Source: Clostridiales bacterium (GTDB lineage Bacteria > Bacillota > Clostridia > Lachnospirales > Anaerotignaceae). Taken from it: a DNA stretch of 25,584 nt. The position numbers and the translations under genes were made by a program. Numbering within the stretch: the first letter of the stretch is position 1; every line of letters begins with the position of its first letter. The notes under the pieces are model-generated. The model saw only the letters and a list, made by a program, of their open reading frames with translations, was not told the DNA's origin and did not search any database. The stretch is taken from NCBI GenBank assembly GCA_019423725.1, contig JAHZAW010000047.1, positions 53,889 through 79,472 of the forward strand. The letters run 5' to 3'. Of this stretch, positions 1-7,970 are shown in pieces.

Positions 1-2
1 AT

Positions 3-473
3 ATGGAATTGGAGAAAGACGCATCAGCGGATACGGATGAAGTTATCCGTGAGGCTGCTAAGGAGGCTTCAACCGTTGATGGACTGGATGAAGGGGCTGT
101 ATTTACCTATGAGATATATAATGATATAACAAATATGTCAGACTCAATAAAGGGCAGCTGCCCATACGAACTCATAGGTAAAAGTATGTCTGATGTAAAG
201 GATTTTTATCCTGACTGGCAGGTGACGGAGTTTTCTTCCGGGGCAGTCACTTTGAGGAAAAATCTTGGCTCAGAAAATGATGAAAGATATGTTGTGGGAG
301 TTTATGAAGGATATGTAGCCGTATTTTACGAAAGCAGTGAAGAAGGAATATATATGCTGACGGAAATACCGGTCAATACTCTGGAAGAAGATAAGCAGAA
401 AATGCTCGAGGAAGGAATATATGTGGAACGCCGGGAAAGACTGAACCGTATTCCTGAGGATTATAGCAGCTGA
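3..473 (+). CDS. BofC C-terminal-like protein, 5' end probably outside window
   Basis: The frame is open from the left edge; the Met at position 3 may be internal, so I treat the gene as 5'-partial (156 residues visible). No membrane segment is visible in this part. The C-terminal half (YVVGVYEGYVAVFYE, then LTEIPVNTL, and the ending LNRIPEDYSS) resembles the C-terminal domain of BofC-type proteins: a short beta-rich module ending in an L-x-x-I/L-x-D-Y-S-S tail. In Bacillus, BofC modulates the SpoIVB checkpoint of sigma-K activation. In Clostridia, proteins with this domain are usually uncharacterised, secreted or membrane anchored. The residues before it are acidic and could be the stalk after a signal anchor lying upstream of the window. 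The family call is from remembered motif similarity, not a search. Confidence 0.5.
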   Translation: MELEKDASADTDEVIREAAKEASTVDGLDEGAVFTYEIYNDITNMSDSIKGSCPYELIGKSMSDVKDFYPDWQVTEFSSGAVTLRKNLGSENDERYVVGVYEGYVAVFYESSEEGIYMLTEIPVNTLEEDKQKMLEEGIYVERRERLNRIPEDYSS

Positions 474-511
474 TGTATGAACAATATAATAGCATGAAGT
501 GTAAAATTTTC

Positions 512-540
512 TAGACAATTCATTTTGATGATGATATAAT
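512..540 (+). promoter_or_regulatory. Strong sigma-A promoter with extended -10, no gene directly behind it
   Basis: TAGACA (512-517) and TATAAT (535-540) are separated by 17 bases, and TGA directly before the -10 gives an extended -10. The expected transcription start is near 547. The next gene starts 250 bases later behind its own promoter and beyond an intrinsic terminator, so this promoter appears to drive a short non-coding transcript. Confidence 0.55.
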
Positions 541-546
541 AAAACT

Positions 547-647
547 CGTGAATTTCCCCAATTATATTCACACAAAGCCCGGTTTTATCAATAAAAACGG
601 GCTTAAACAAAAGAAGCAGTCTTCCGCCAATGACTGCTTCTTTTTTT
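547..647 (+). ncRNA. Candidate small RNA of about 100 nt with three stem-loops
   Basis: A strong promoter ends at 540 and a T-rich intrinsic terminator ends at 647. Between them lie three consecutive hairpins: GTGAAT/ATTCAC (548-553 with 566-571, a 12-nt loop containing UUUCCCC), a 14-bp stem with one mismatch (575-604), and the terminator stem (611-621 with 632-642, a 10-nt loop containing UUCCGCC). No credible reading frame with a ribosome binding site lies inside. C-rich unpaired loops are typical of Firmicute small RNAs that pair with Shine-Dalgarno sequences. I do not recognise a named RNA family. It could instead be only the terminator region of the upstream gene. Confidence 0.4.
611..647 (+). 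terminator. Intrinsic terminator
   Basis: An 11-bp perfect stem, AAGAAGCAGTC (611-621) with GACTGCTTCTT (632-642), has a 10-nt loop and runs into a T-tract (640-647). It would end both the candidate small RNA and any read-through from the BofC-like gene. Confidence 0.8.
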
Positions 648-736
648 ATCTGGACACAAAATGAACTAAATTTTTAAAGAGAAATTTAAGTGGAATGTCA
701 TACAATATGTAATGCATATCATAGTTTACTATTCTA

Positions 737-765
737 TTGACCGGACAGTATAAAAAATATATACT
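737..765 (+). promoter_or_regulatory. Sigma-A promoter of the amylase gene
   Basis: TTGACC (737-742), a 17-base spacer, and TATACT (760-765). It stands 33 bases upstream of the amylase start codon, whose ribosome binding site is GGGGAG at 787-792. Confidence 0.7.
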
Positions 766-797
766 TTTATTGTATAAAAACGTGATGGGGAGTAAAT

Positions 798-2840
798 ATG
801 AGGATAGGCGAGCAGATAATTCTTGATGATAAGATATTGGACGGCATGATAAATGAAGATGCCGTTTTCAGTGATGAAACAAAAAACTATCTGTATCCCT
901 TTGAGCCCGATGAAACCGATGAGGTCAAAATAAGGATAAGGGCCGGAGCAGGGGAAACGGATAGCATTTATTTTTGTTCTGAAAATAAAAGGATAAAAAT
1001 GACCCTTGAAAAGATAAAGGGCATTTTTGAATATTATTATACATTGATACCACCTGAAGCAAATGACCGCAGATACCATTTTGAAATAGAAAGCGGAAGC
1101 AGAAAATATTATTATAATGCCATGGGACTGGCAGATAAACTTGATGAAAACGGAGAGTTTACCATCAACAGGCATTATAAAACACCGGACTGGGCAAAGG
1201 GAGCCGTTGGATACCAGATATTTGTGGACAGATTTTTCAATGGAGACGAAACTAATGATGTCGTGGACGGGGAATATGAGTATCTGGGCCAGAAGGTAAG
1301 GCATGTGGCTGACTGGTATGCACTGCCTGAGGAAAGCGATATATGCAACTTCTATGGCGGAGACCTTCAGGGAGTTATTGACAAACTGGATTATCTTGAG
1401 GGCCTTGGTGTTGAGATGATATATCTCAATCCCGTATTCGTTTCACCAAGCAACCATAAATATGATATACAGGATTATGAACATATAGATCCCCACTTTG
1501 GAAAAATAGTTGCTGACAGCGAAGAAAATAAATATATCATAAGGACCACCGACAGACATAATCTGGAGGCGGGGGATTATCTCTTTGCTGAGCTTGCCCA
1601 GCAGGCCCATAACAGGGGGATGAAGGTAATAATCGACGGTGTGTTCAACCACTGCGGTTCATTCAATAAGTGGCTGGACGCCGAAAAAATATATGAAAAT
1701 GCCGATGGCTACGAAAAGGGAGCCTATATAAGTGAGGACAGTCCATACCATGACTTTTTCAAGTGGAACGGCGGCACCTGGCCTGACAATGATTCCTATG
1801 ACTGCTGGTGGGGACATAAAAACCACCCGAAGCTCAATTATGAACAGTCTGATAAACTTTTCGAATATATAATGAAGATAGCCGAAAAATGGATATCACC
1901 TCCCTTTAACGCCGACGGCTGGAGGATAGATGTGGCGGCTGATCTGGGATTTTCCGAGGAATACAACCATAAATTCTGGAAGGCGTTCAGAAAAAGGGTA
2001 AAAGCTGCCAACCCGGAGGCTGTCATCATAGCTGAGCACTATGGAAGCGCAGCAAAATGGCTCAAGGGTGATGAATGGGATTCCGTAATGAACTATGATG
2101 CCTTTATGGAGCCGGTCTCCTGGTTTTTCACGGGAATGGAAAAGCACAGCGATAATTTCGACTGGGGAAAATATGCCAATGCCAAGGCATTTGAATACAG
2201 TATGAATGCCAACAGCAGGGATATGGGAGTCCATGCCCTCTTTATGGGGATGAATGAACTTTCAAACCATGACCATTCCAGGTTTTTGACAAGGACCAAT
2301 ATGAGGATAGGCCGTCTTGCCAGCGCTGGAAGCCAGGCTGCTGGGGAGAATATAAATAAGGCACTTATGATGTGTGCCGTGGCGTTTCAGTTCATTTGGC
2401 CGGGCATTCCTACATTATATTATGGTGATGAGGCAGGCCTTGTGGGCTGGACCGATCCCGACAACAGGAGGACATACCCCTGGGGTAAAGAGGACCAGGA
2501 GCTTATGGCCTTCCATAAAAAGATGATCGAACTTAGAAAAAGATACGGCATATTAAGGGACGGTTCCTACAAATTTATATATGCCGATGACGGAGTTGCC
2601 TCCGTGGCCAGATTTGACGATAACGAAAGTATAATATCCGTATTTAACAGCACAGAACATATAAAAAATGTATCTATACCAGTATGGCTTGCGGGAGCGG
2701 AATTAAAGGGAAGTGCTGTGACCCTCCTTAGAAGCGGGGCAAAGGGATATAAGACCGGCGGAAAGGTATATGCCATAAATAACGGATATATAAGTATGAC
2801 CCTGGAACCCTTTGGATGTATTATATTGAAGAGTGAATGA
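798..2840 (+). CDS. GH13 alpha-amylase family enzyme (neopullulanase/cyclomaltodextrinase type)
   Basis: A 680-residue glycoside hydrolase family 13 enzyme that should hydrolyse alpha-1,4 (possibly alpha-1,6) bonds of maltodextrins or pullulan fragments. Residues 1 to about 130 form an N-terminal beta-sandwich like the CBM34-type module of neopullulanases. The barrel follows with YQIFVDRFFNGD and all four conserved regions: VIIDGVFNH (Asp280, Asn284, His285), GWRIDVA (Arg376, nucleophile Asp378), IIAEHYG (acid/base Glu413) and LSNHDHSRF (Asp492). A beta-sandwich C-domain ends the protein. There is no signal peptide, so it probably acts in the cytoplasm on imported oligosaccharides. GGGGAG lies 5 bases before the ATG. 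Its stop overlaps the next start by 4 bases (ATGA), so the pseudouridine synthase is probably translationally coupled. Exact substrate and GH13 subfamily cannot be set from inspection. Confidence 0.9.
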   Translation: MRIGEQIILDDKILDGMINEDAVFSDETKNYLYPFEPDETDEVKIRIRAGAGETDSIYFCSENKRIKMTLEKIKGIFEYYYTLIPPEANDRRYHFEIESGSRKYYYNAMGLADKLDENGEFTINRHYKTPDWAKGAVGYQIFVDRFFNGDETNDVVDGEYEYLGQKVRHVADWYALPEESDICNFYGGDLQGVIDKLDYLEGLGVEMIYLNPVFVSPSNHKYDIQDYEHIDPHFGKIVADSEENKYIIRTTDRHNLEAGDYLFAELAQQAHNRGMKVIIDGVFNHCGSFNKWLDAEKIYENADGYEKGAYISEDSPYHDFFKWNGGTWPDNDSYDCWWGHKNHPKLNYEQSDKLFEYIMKIAEKWISPPFNADGWRIDVAADLGFSEEYNHKFWKAFRKRVKAANPEAVIIAEHYGSAAKWLKGDEWDSVMNYDAFMEPVSWFFTGMEKHSDNFDWGKYANAKAFEYSMNANSRDMGVHALFMGMNELSNHDHSRFLTRTNMRIGRLASAGSQAAGENINKALMMCAVAFQFIWPGIPTLYYGDEAGLVGWTDPDNRRTYPWGKEDQELMAFHKKMIELRKRYGILRDGSYKFIYADDGVASVARFDDNESIISVFNSTEHIKNVSIPVWLAGAELKGSAVTLLRSGAKGYKTGGKVYAINNGYISMTLEPFGCIILKSE

Positions 2841-3508
2841 GAGTTATGGAATTAAATATCATATATAGTGACAAAAGCATAGTTATAGTAGAAAAGCCTG
2901 CGGGAGTTCCTTCACAGCCGGATAAGACCGGCAGTGAGGATCTGCTTACGGCCCTTGAACAGAAATTTGGTTTTGCTGGCCTTGTCCATAGGCTGGACAG
3001 ACCAGTGGGAGGGCTTATGGTTTTTGCCCTCAATAAAAGGGCAGAGGCTTTTTTGTCAAAGCAGATGAACGGCGGAGGTTTTGGGAAAAATTATGCCGCC
3101 GTATGCTGCGGTGTTCCTGAGAAGGAAAGGGGAGAGATGAGGGACTGGCTTGTAAAAAACCAGAGGCTCAATATTTCCACCGTATCAAATAAGGGAAATA
3201 AAAATGCAAAGGAAGCTGTCCTTGACTACACCCTCATAAAAACCATAGAAGATGAAAAATACGGCCCCCTTTCGCTGCTTGATATAGTGCTGCATACGGG
3301 AAGACACCATCAGATAAGGGTGCAGACTTCCCATGCCAGCATACCTCTGTGGGGAGATACGAAATATAATCCTGCTTTCAAAAGAGGATATTATAATGTA
3401 AGCCCAGCTTTATACTCCAGAAGGCTGGAATTTATCCATCCGGATACTTCTAAGAAGGTAGTTTTTGAAAAAAAGCCCGAATTTGAGCCATTTTCTTTGT
3501 TCACATAA
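2837..3508 (+). CDS. RluA-family RNA pseudouridine synthase
   Basis: A 223-residue enzyme predicted to convert specific uridines of rRNA or tRNA to pseudouridine. The family signature GLVHRLDRPVGGLMVFA carries the catalytic Asp54. The second family motif, LHTGRHHQIRVQ, is followed by a PLWGDTKYN block, the usual layout of RluA/RsuA-like catalytic domains. There is no N-terminal S4 domain, so this is the short form of the family. The ATG at 2837 overlaps the amylase stop by 4 bases; an in-frame ATG at 2846 is an alternative start giving three fewer residues. Which RNA position it modifies cannot be told from the sequence. No terminator directly follows; the first hairpin is at 3604, inside the next operon's leader. 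Confidence 0.9.
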   Translation: MRVMELNIIYSDKSIVIVEKPAGVPSQPDKTGSEDLLTALEQKFGFAGLVHRLDRPVGGLMVFALNKRAEAFLSKQMNGGGFGKNYAAVCCGVPEKERGEMRDWLVKNQRLNISTVSNKGNKNAKEAVLDYTLIKTIEDEKYGPLSLLDIVLHTGRHHQIRVQTSHASIPLWGDTKYNPAFKRGYYNVSPALYSRRLEFIHPDTSKKVVFEKKPEFEPFSLFT

Positions 3509-3546
3509 AGTTTACATAATTTTTTGAAAAAATTTTAAAAAAACTA

Positions 3547-3574
3547 TTGCATTTCAAAAATTGTGTGCTATAAT
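3547..3574 (+). promoter_or_regulatory. Sigma-A promoter of the mcsA-mcsB-clpC operon
   Basis: TTGCAT (3547-3552), a 16-base spacer, and TATAAT (3569-3574), with TGC before the -10 (extended -10). The start would be near 3581, leaving a leader of about 170 bases before mcsA. That leader holds a weak terminator-like hairpin and a CIRCE-like element. Confidence 0.65.
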
Positions 3575-3603
3575 AAGTGCAAATGAAAAAAGAAGTTGAA
3601 TAG

Positions 3604-3623
3604 AAAACCTTAACAGGTTTTTT
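3604..3623 (+). terminator. Weak terminator-like hairpin in the clp leader
   Basis: AAAACCT (3604-3610), loop TAAC, AGGTTTT (3615-3621), then a short T-run. It would end transcripts arriving from the amylase/pseudouridine synthase pair. Because it lies about 25 bases downstream of the expected clp start, it could also act as a partial attenuator. The stem is short and AT-rich. Confidence 0.4.
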
Positions 3624-3637
3624 ATTTTAGACTGATT

Positions 3638-3664
3638 TTAGCACTCGCCACCGTAGGTGGCTAA
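3638..3664 (+). promoter_or_regulatory. CIRCE-like heat-shock operator (HrcA site)
   Basis: TTAGCACTC (3638-3646), nine bases, then GGTGGCTAA (3656-3664). The left half-site and the 9-base spacing match the CIRCE consensus TTAGCACTC-N9-GAGTGCTAA exactly; the right half matches 6 of 9, giving 15 of 18 overall. CIRCE is bound by HrcA, which usually controls groESL and dnaK. Here it lies in the untranslated leader of a clp operon. Independently, GCCACC/GGTGGC at 3647-3661 form a small hairpin. Confidence 0.55.
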
Positions 3665-3752
3665 CAACAAATAAAAGTAATATTTATCTTAGAACAGGAT
3701 AATAATTTATTTGAAGGAATTCAAATATCCATATAGTTGGGAGGCATGAGAT

Positions 3753-4262
3753 ATGCTTTGTGAAAGATGTCATAAAAATGAAGCGACTGTCCATACGGTA
3801 CAGGTTGTAAATGGAGAAAAAACAGAACATTATTACTGCGAACACTGCGCAAGGGAAGCAGGTATGGAAAAACCTATTTCATTTGAAGATATATTCCAGG
3901 GCCTTCTTAATTTTGGCTCACCTAAACAGGAAGAATACGAGAACCCCTATAAAAGATCAGCGGCCAGATGTCCTTCCTGCGGAATGACCTATGATGAACT
4001 TAGAAGGAGCGGAAAATTCGGATGCAGCTCATGTTATGAGGCATTTGAACCATATATAACAGGCTCACTCAAGAGCATACACGGCGACAACGTCCATAAA
4101 GGAAAGGTGCCTAAAAGAAATGGAGGGGATCTCCTTAAAAAGCATGAGCTTGAGGATCTGAAACGCAGACTTGTGGACGCCATATCCAAAGAGGAATATG
4201 AGGAAGCAGCGGTTTTGCGTGACAGGATAAAATCTCTTGAAGGAGATGAGAAGAATGAGTAA
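3753..4262 (+). CDS. mcsA: McsA, zinc-finger activator of protein arginine kinase
   Basis: A 169-residue protein. The N-terminus has CxxC pairs (LCERC at 3-6 and YCEHC near 29-32), and a second pair of CxxC motifs follows (RCPSC and CSSC), so two treble-clef zinc sites are likely. The C-terminus is a UVR motif (LKRRLVDAISKEEYEEAAVLRDRI) of the kind that docks on ClpC and UvrB/C partners. In Bacillus, McsA binds and activates the arginine kinase McsB and links it to ClpC. It is the first gene of a three-gene operon; TTGGGAGG (3737-3744) sits 8 bases before the ATG. The ctsR repressor gene that usually leads this operon is absent, and the gene upstream is unrelated. Confidence 0.93.
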   Translation: MLCERCHKNEATVHTVQVVNGEKTEHYYCEHCAREAGMEKPISFEDIFQGLLNFGSPKQEEYENPYKRSAARCPSCGMTYDELRRSGKFGCSSCYEAFEPYITGSLKSIHGDNVHKGKVPKRNGGDLLKKHELEDLKRRLVDAISKEEYEEAAVLRDRIKSLEGDEKNE

Positions 4263-5283
4263 GTGGTATGAAAGTGAAAAATGTTCAGAAGGCATCATCA
4301 TTTCCAGCCGAGTAAGACTTGCAAGGAACCTTAAAAAATATAGTTTCCACAACAAACTTTCAAATACTGATGCTGAAAAGATGATAAATGAAGTTAAAGA
4401 TTCCATTATGGGAAGCAGGACTGTTTTTGGTGAACAGTTTAAATATATTCCGGTAAACACCTTGAGCGAAAATGAAAAATTCGCCCTGGTAGAAAAACAT
4501 GTCATAAGTCCGGAACTTATGAGATCATCAAAACCCTGTGGGGTCCTTGTAAAGGACGATGAGACCATAAGCGTGATGCTCAATGAGGAAGACCACATAA
4601 GGATCCAGGCCATAGCACCTGGAGATGACATTGACACCGCTTTTGATCTGGCAGATAAAATAGATGACCTAATCGAGGAAAGTGTTGAATATGCTTTCAG
4701 CGAGAAATATGGTTATCTTACCAGCTGTCCCACAAACGTAGGTACAGGTCTTAGGGCATCATATATGATGCACCTGCCTGAACTTGAAAGAACAGGACAG
4801 ATCAAAAATGTTATGCAGGCCATTTCCAAATTCGGTATAACCGTAAGAGGAATATATGGCGAGGGCAGCGATGCCATGGGAAGCATTTACCAGGTATCAA
4901 ACCAGGTGACCCTTGGACAGAGCGAGCATGACATTATAAACAATCTTAAAAAGGTTGCGGCAATAATAGTCCAGAGAGAGCAGGAACTCAGAAAGAGGGC
5001 CTACACATCATCGAAGGACGATATTGATGATAAAGTATGGAGATCCTATGGTATACTTAAAAATGCCAGAAAGATTTCCGGAAAAGAAGCTATGCAGCTC
5101 ATATCCCTTCTTATGGAGGGAAAAAATATGGGAGTAAGCGGACTGCCTAAATGCTCAGTAGGCCTTGCCGAACTGATGATAAACATTCAGCCGGCGACCA
5201 TACAGGTATCAGGCAGGGGCGATATGACCCCCATGGAAAGAGACAAATACAGAGCCGATTATCTGCGAAAGGTATTTGAATAA
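4255..5283 (+). CDS. mcsB: McsB, protein arginine kinase
   Basis: A 342-residue member of the ATP:guanido phosphotransferase fold. It phosphorylates arginines on damaged or regulatory proteins, marking them for ClpC-ClpP. Motifs seen: ISSRVRLARNL near the N-terminus, the nucleotide-contact stretch NEEDHIRIQAI, and the family signature CPTNVGT with Cys158. Unlike metazoan creatine/arginine kinases it lacks the small N-terminal helical domain, which is normal for McsB. I chose the ATG at 4255 because AGGAG (4241-4245) stands 9 bases upstream; an upstream TTG at 4237 and an ATG at 4246 are in frame but overlap that site. The gene overlaps mcsA by 8 bases, suggesting coupled synthesis of kinase and activator. 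Confidence 0.94.
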   Translation: MSKWYESEKCSEGIIISSRVRLARNLKKYSFHNKLSNTDAEKMINEVKDSIMGSRTVFGEQFKYIPVNTLSENEKFALVEKHVISPELMRSSKPCGVLVKDDETISVMLNEEDHIRIQAIAPGDDIDTAFDLADKIDDLIEESVEYAFSEKYGYLTSCPTNVGTGLRASYMMHLPELERTGQIKNVMQAISKFGITVRGIYGEGSDAMGSIYQVSNQVTLGQSEHDIINNLKKVAAIIVQREQELRKRAYTSSKDDIDDKVWRSYGILKNARKISGKEAMQLISLLMEGKNMGVSGLPKCSVGLAELMINIQPATIQVSGRGDMTPMERDKYRADYLRKVFE

Positions 5284-5312
5284 GCAGACGCGGCTGTAAA
5301 GGAGTGATATAT

Positions 5313-7793
5313 ATGCAGGGTAATTTTACTGAAAAAGCTAGAGAAGCTATCACAAAGGCTCAACAGTACGCAGTTCATCTCGGACATAACTATGTCGGAA
5401 CAGAACATATCCTTCTTGGACTTGTTGGAGTAAAAGACAGTGTTGCCTCAAAGGCCATCGAAGCCCAGGGCGTAACTGAAGAAGCTATTACTGAAAAAAT
5501 AGAGGAACTTGTAGGCATCAATAACGGCGGCGGATACTATCCCCAGGATTTCACACCCAGGTCAAAGAGAGTTATTGATATGAGTGTTCAGGAAGCCATT
5601 AAGATGGGTACAGGTTATGTTGGAACAGAACATATCCTTCTTGCCCTTATGCAGGAACAGGACTGCATCGCCGTAAGGATACTTGCATCCCTCGGAGTAA
5701 ATGGACAGAAACTTTATGAAGATGTAATGACTATGCTTGGAGAGGGCGGAACAAGTGGAAGTGCTTCAGGTGACGGCAAGAGTGCTACACCTACCCTTGA
5801 TAAATACAGCAGAGACTTTACAAAAATGGCATCTGAGAGCAAGTTTGACCCCATTGTCGGACGTGACAAAGAAATCGAGCGTGTGATCCAGATACTTAGC
5901 CGAAGGACAAAGAACAACCCTTGTCTTGTTGGTGATCCCGGTGTCGGCAAATCAGCTATCGTAGAAGGACTTGCTCAGGAGATATATGAAGGCAATGTAC
6001 CTTCGACCCTCAAGGATAAGAGGATCGTATCCCTTGACCTTTCATCTATGATCGCCGGATCAAAATACAGAGGCGAATTTGAGGAAAGGATCAAAAAAGT
6101 AATCGACGAAGTTAAGGATGCCGGAAACGTAATCCTTTTCATCGATGAGATCCATACAATAATCGGAGCCGGCGGAGCAGAAGGCGCCATCGATGCATCT
6201 AACATCCTTAAACCTTCACTGGCCAGAGGCGAACTTCAGCTTATCGGTGCGACGACCCTTGAAGAATACAGAAAGTATATCGAAAAGGATGCCGCCCTTG
6301 AAAGACGTTTCCAGCAGGTAATGGTCAATGAGCCTAATGAGGAAGAGGCCATTGCAATGCTTAAAGGTCTTCGTGACAAGTATGAGGCCCACCATAAAGT
6401 AAAAATCACTGATGAAGCCATCGAAGCAGCAGTTAAGATGTCTTCAAGATATATAACAGACAGGTACCTTCCCGATAAGGCCATCGACCTTATGGATGAG
6501 GCAGCGTCTAAAGTAAGACTTAAATCATATACTGCTCCTACAAATGTCAAAGAGCTTGAGGATAAGATCACTTCCCTTGAAAAGGAGAAGGAAGCTGCCA
6601 TCAAGACTGAGGAATTTGAGAAGGCCGCAAAGGTCAAAAAAGAGCAGAATGAACTTAAGAAAAAACTGGAAGACGCTAAGAAAGAATGGGATGAAAAGAA
6701 CACTAAGACAGAACAGGTCGTCACTGAAGAAGAGATCGCCGATGTTGTATCAAAGTGGACAGGAGTTCCCGTTCAGTCTATCAGACAGGAAGAGAGCGAA
6801 AGACTTATCAACCTGGAAAAAATACTGCATGAGCGTGTTATCGGCCAGGAAGAGGCTGTTTCAGCAGTCGCTAAGGCCATTAGACGTGGCAGGGTAGGAC
6901 TTAAGGACCCTAAACGTCCCATCGGTTCATTCCTGTTCCTTGGACCCACTGGTGTAGGTAAAACAGAGCTTTCTAAGGCTCTTGCGGAAGCACTTTTCGG
7001 TGACGAGGACGCAATGATAAGGATCGATATGTCCGAATACATGGAGAAACATACGGTGTCTAAAATGATCGGTTCACCTCCGGGATATGTAGGATATGAA
7101 GAAGGCGGACAGCTTACTGAGAAGATCAGGAGAAAACCTTACAGTGTAGTACTTTTCGATGAGATCGAGAAGGCTTCACCTGACGTATTCAACATAATGC
7201 TGCAGATCCTTGATGATGGCCATATCACAGATGGCCAGGGCAGAAAGGTCGACTTCAAGAACACTGTAATCATAATGACTTCAAACGCAGGCGCAAAGAA
7301 TATCCTTGCACCTAAGAAACTTGGATTCAATGCCGATAACAGCGAAGAAAAATCCTATGAGGCTATGAAAGAAACGGTTATGGAAGAGGTTAAACATACG
7401 TTCAAACCTGAATTCATCAACCGTATCGATGATATCATCGTATTCCATCCTCTGAATGAAGAAAATGTCAAAGAGATCGTAAAACTCATGACAAAACAGA
7501 TCATCAGCAGGGTAAAGGAAAACATGGACATCGACATCAGCTTCACAGACGATGCTGTTACACTCATTGCCAAGGAAGGCTTTGACCCCGCTTACGGCGC
7601 AAGACCTTTAAGACGTGAGCTTCAGTCTAAAGTCGAAGACAGATTCGCTGAAGAATTCCTGAAGAATACAATTCAGAAGGGTGACAGTGTAACTGTTGAC
7701 GCAAAAGACGGTGAGCTCGTCTTTAATGCAGCTAAGGGTGAGAAAGACGAAAAAGCACCTGAGGAAAATAAACCTGAGGGTGAAGAAAAATAA
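5313..7793 (+). CDS. clpC: ClpC, AAA+ unfoldase of the ClpCP protease
   Basis: An 826-residue Hsp100 ATPase that unfolds substrates and feeds them to ClpP. The N-terminal double Clp-N repeat covers about 1-145. The first AAA+ module has Walker A GDPGVGKS (207-214) and Walker B VILFIDEI (273-280). The middle domain carries a UVR-like coiled segment (about 424-455), as in ClpC rather than ClpB. The second AAA+ module has Walker A GPTGVGKT (544-551) and Walker B VVLFDEIE (612-619). KKLGF near 669-673 fits the ClpP-docking loop. An acidic Lys/Glu tail closes the protein. The ATG at 5313 is preferred because AAAGGAG (5298-5304) lies 8 bases upstream; the in-frame GTG at 5304 falls inside that site. 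ClpC is the executor for McsA/McsB-marked substrates. A terminator follows at 7811-7869. Confidence 0.96.
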   Translation: MQGNFTEKAREAITKAQQYAVHLGHNYVGTEHILLGLVGVKDSVASKAIEAQGVTEEAITEKIEELVGINNGGGYYPQDFTPRSKRVIDMSVQEAIKMGTGYVGTEHILLALMQEQDCIAVRILASLGVNGQKLYEDVMTMLGEGGTSGSASGDGKSATPTLDKYSRDFTKMASESKFDPIVGRDKEIERVIQILSRRTKNNPCLVGDPGVGKSAIVEGLAQEIYEGNVPSTLKDKRIVSLDLSSMIAGSKYRGEFEERIKKVIDEVKDAGNVILFIDEIHTIIGAGGAEGAIDASNILKPSLARGELQLIGATTLEEYRKYIEKDAALERRFQQVMVNEPNEEEAIAMLKGLRDKYEAHHKVKITDEAIEAAVKMSSRYITDRYLPDKAIDLMDEAASKVRLKSYTAPTNVKELEDKITSLEKEKEAAIKTEEFEKAAKVKKEQNELKKKLEDAKKEWDEKNTKTEQVVTEEEIADVVSKWTGVPVQSIRQEESERLINLEKILHERVIGQEEAVSAVAKAIRRGRVGLKDPKRPIGSFLFLGPTGVGKTELSKALAEALFGDEDAMIRIDMSEYMEKHTVSKMIGSPPGYVGYEEGGQLTEKIRRKPYSVVLFDEIEKASPDVFNIMLQILDDGHITDGQGRKVDFKNTVIIMTSNAGAKNILAPKKLGFNADNSEEKSYEAMKETVMEEVKHTFKPEFINRIDDIIVFHPLNEENVKEIVKLMTKQIISRVKENMDIDISFTDDAVTLIAKEGFDPAYGARPLRRELQSKVEDRFAEEFLKNTIQKGDSVTVDAKDGELVFNAAKGEKDEKAPEENKPEGEEK

Positions 7794-7810
7794 ATTAGGA
7801 TAAATTAATG

Positions 7811-7869
7811 GCAGCGTCCCTGACTGCTTTATGACTAAACATAAGGCGGCCGGAGGGCGCTGCTTTTTT
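7811..7869 (+). terminator. Intrinsic terminator of the clp operon
   Basis: GCAGCGTCCC (7811-7820) pairs with GGGCGCTGC (7855-7863) with one bulged T. The 34-nt loop region can fold further, and a T-run follows (7864-7869). Confidence 0.75.
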
Positions 7870-7902
7870 ATTTATTTATTGTTAGGATACGAAAACTTTT
7901 TC

Positions 7903-7931
7903 TTGACTGTAGTGCAGATTGATGGTATATT
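7903..7931 (+). promoter_or_regulatory. Sigma-A promoter of the copper ATPase gene
   Basis: TTGACT (7903-7908), a 17-base spacer, and TATATT (7926-7931). A 10-base inverted repeat, GGCTAAAGCC (7938-7947), covers the expected transcription start and is a possible operator. I see no CopY box (TACAnnTGTA), and the spacer is not the 19-20 bases used by MerR-type regulators. Confidence 0.65.
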
Positions 7932-7970
7932 ATTAGTGGCTAAAGCCTAGTATTTAAGTAGGTGATTAAA

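Noticed and set aside
3509..3752. CtsR operator upstream of mcsA
   Set aside because: No GGTCAAA or AGTCAAA heptamer pair is present on either strand; the CIRCE-like element is the only recognisable operator.
4237..4254. Upstream TTG or ATG start for mcsB
   Set aside because: These codons lie on or next to the AGGAG that serves the ATG at 4255.
6236..6724. A 162-residue minus-strand frame inside clpC
   Set aside because: It is antisense to a conserved coding region, Ser/Leu-rich as expected of a shadow frame, and lacks a start signal.
7903..7931. MerR/CueR-type copper promoter
   Set aside because: The spacer is 17 bases, not the 19-20 typical of MerR-family activation, and no dyad lies between -35 and -10.
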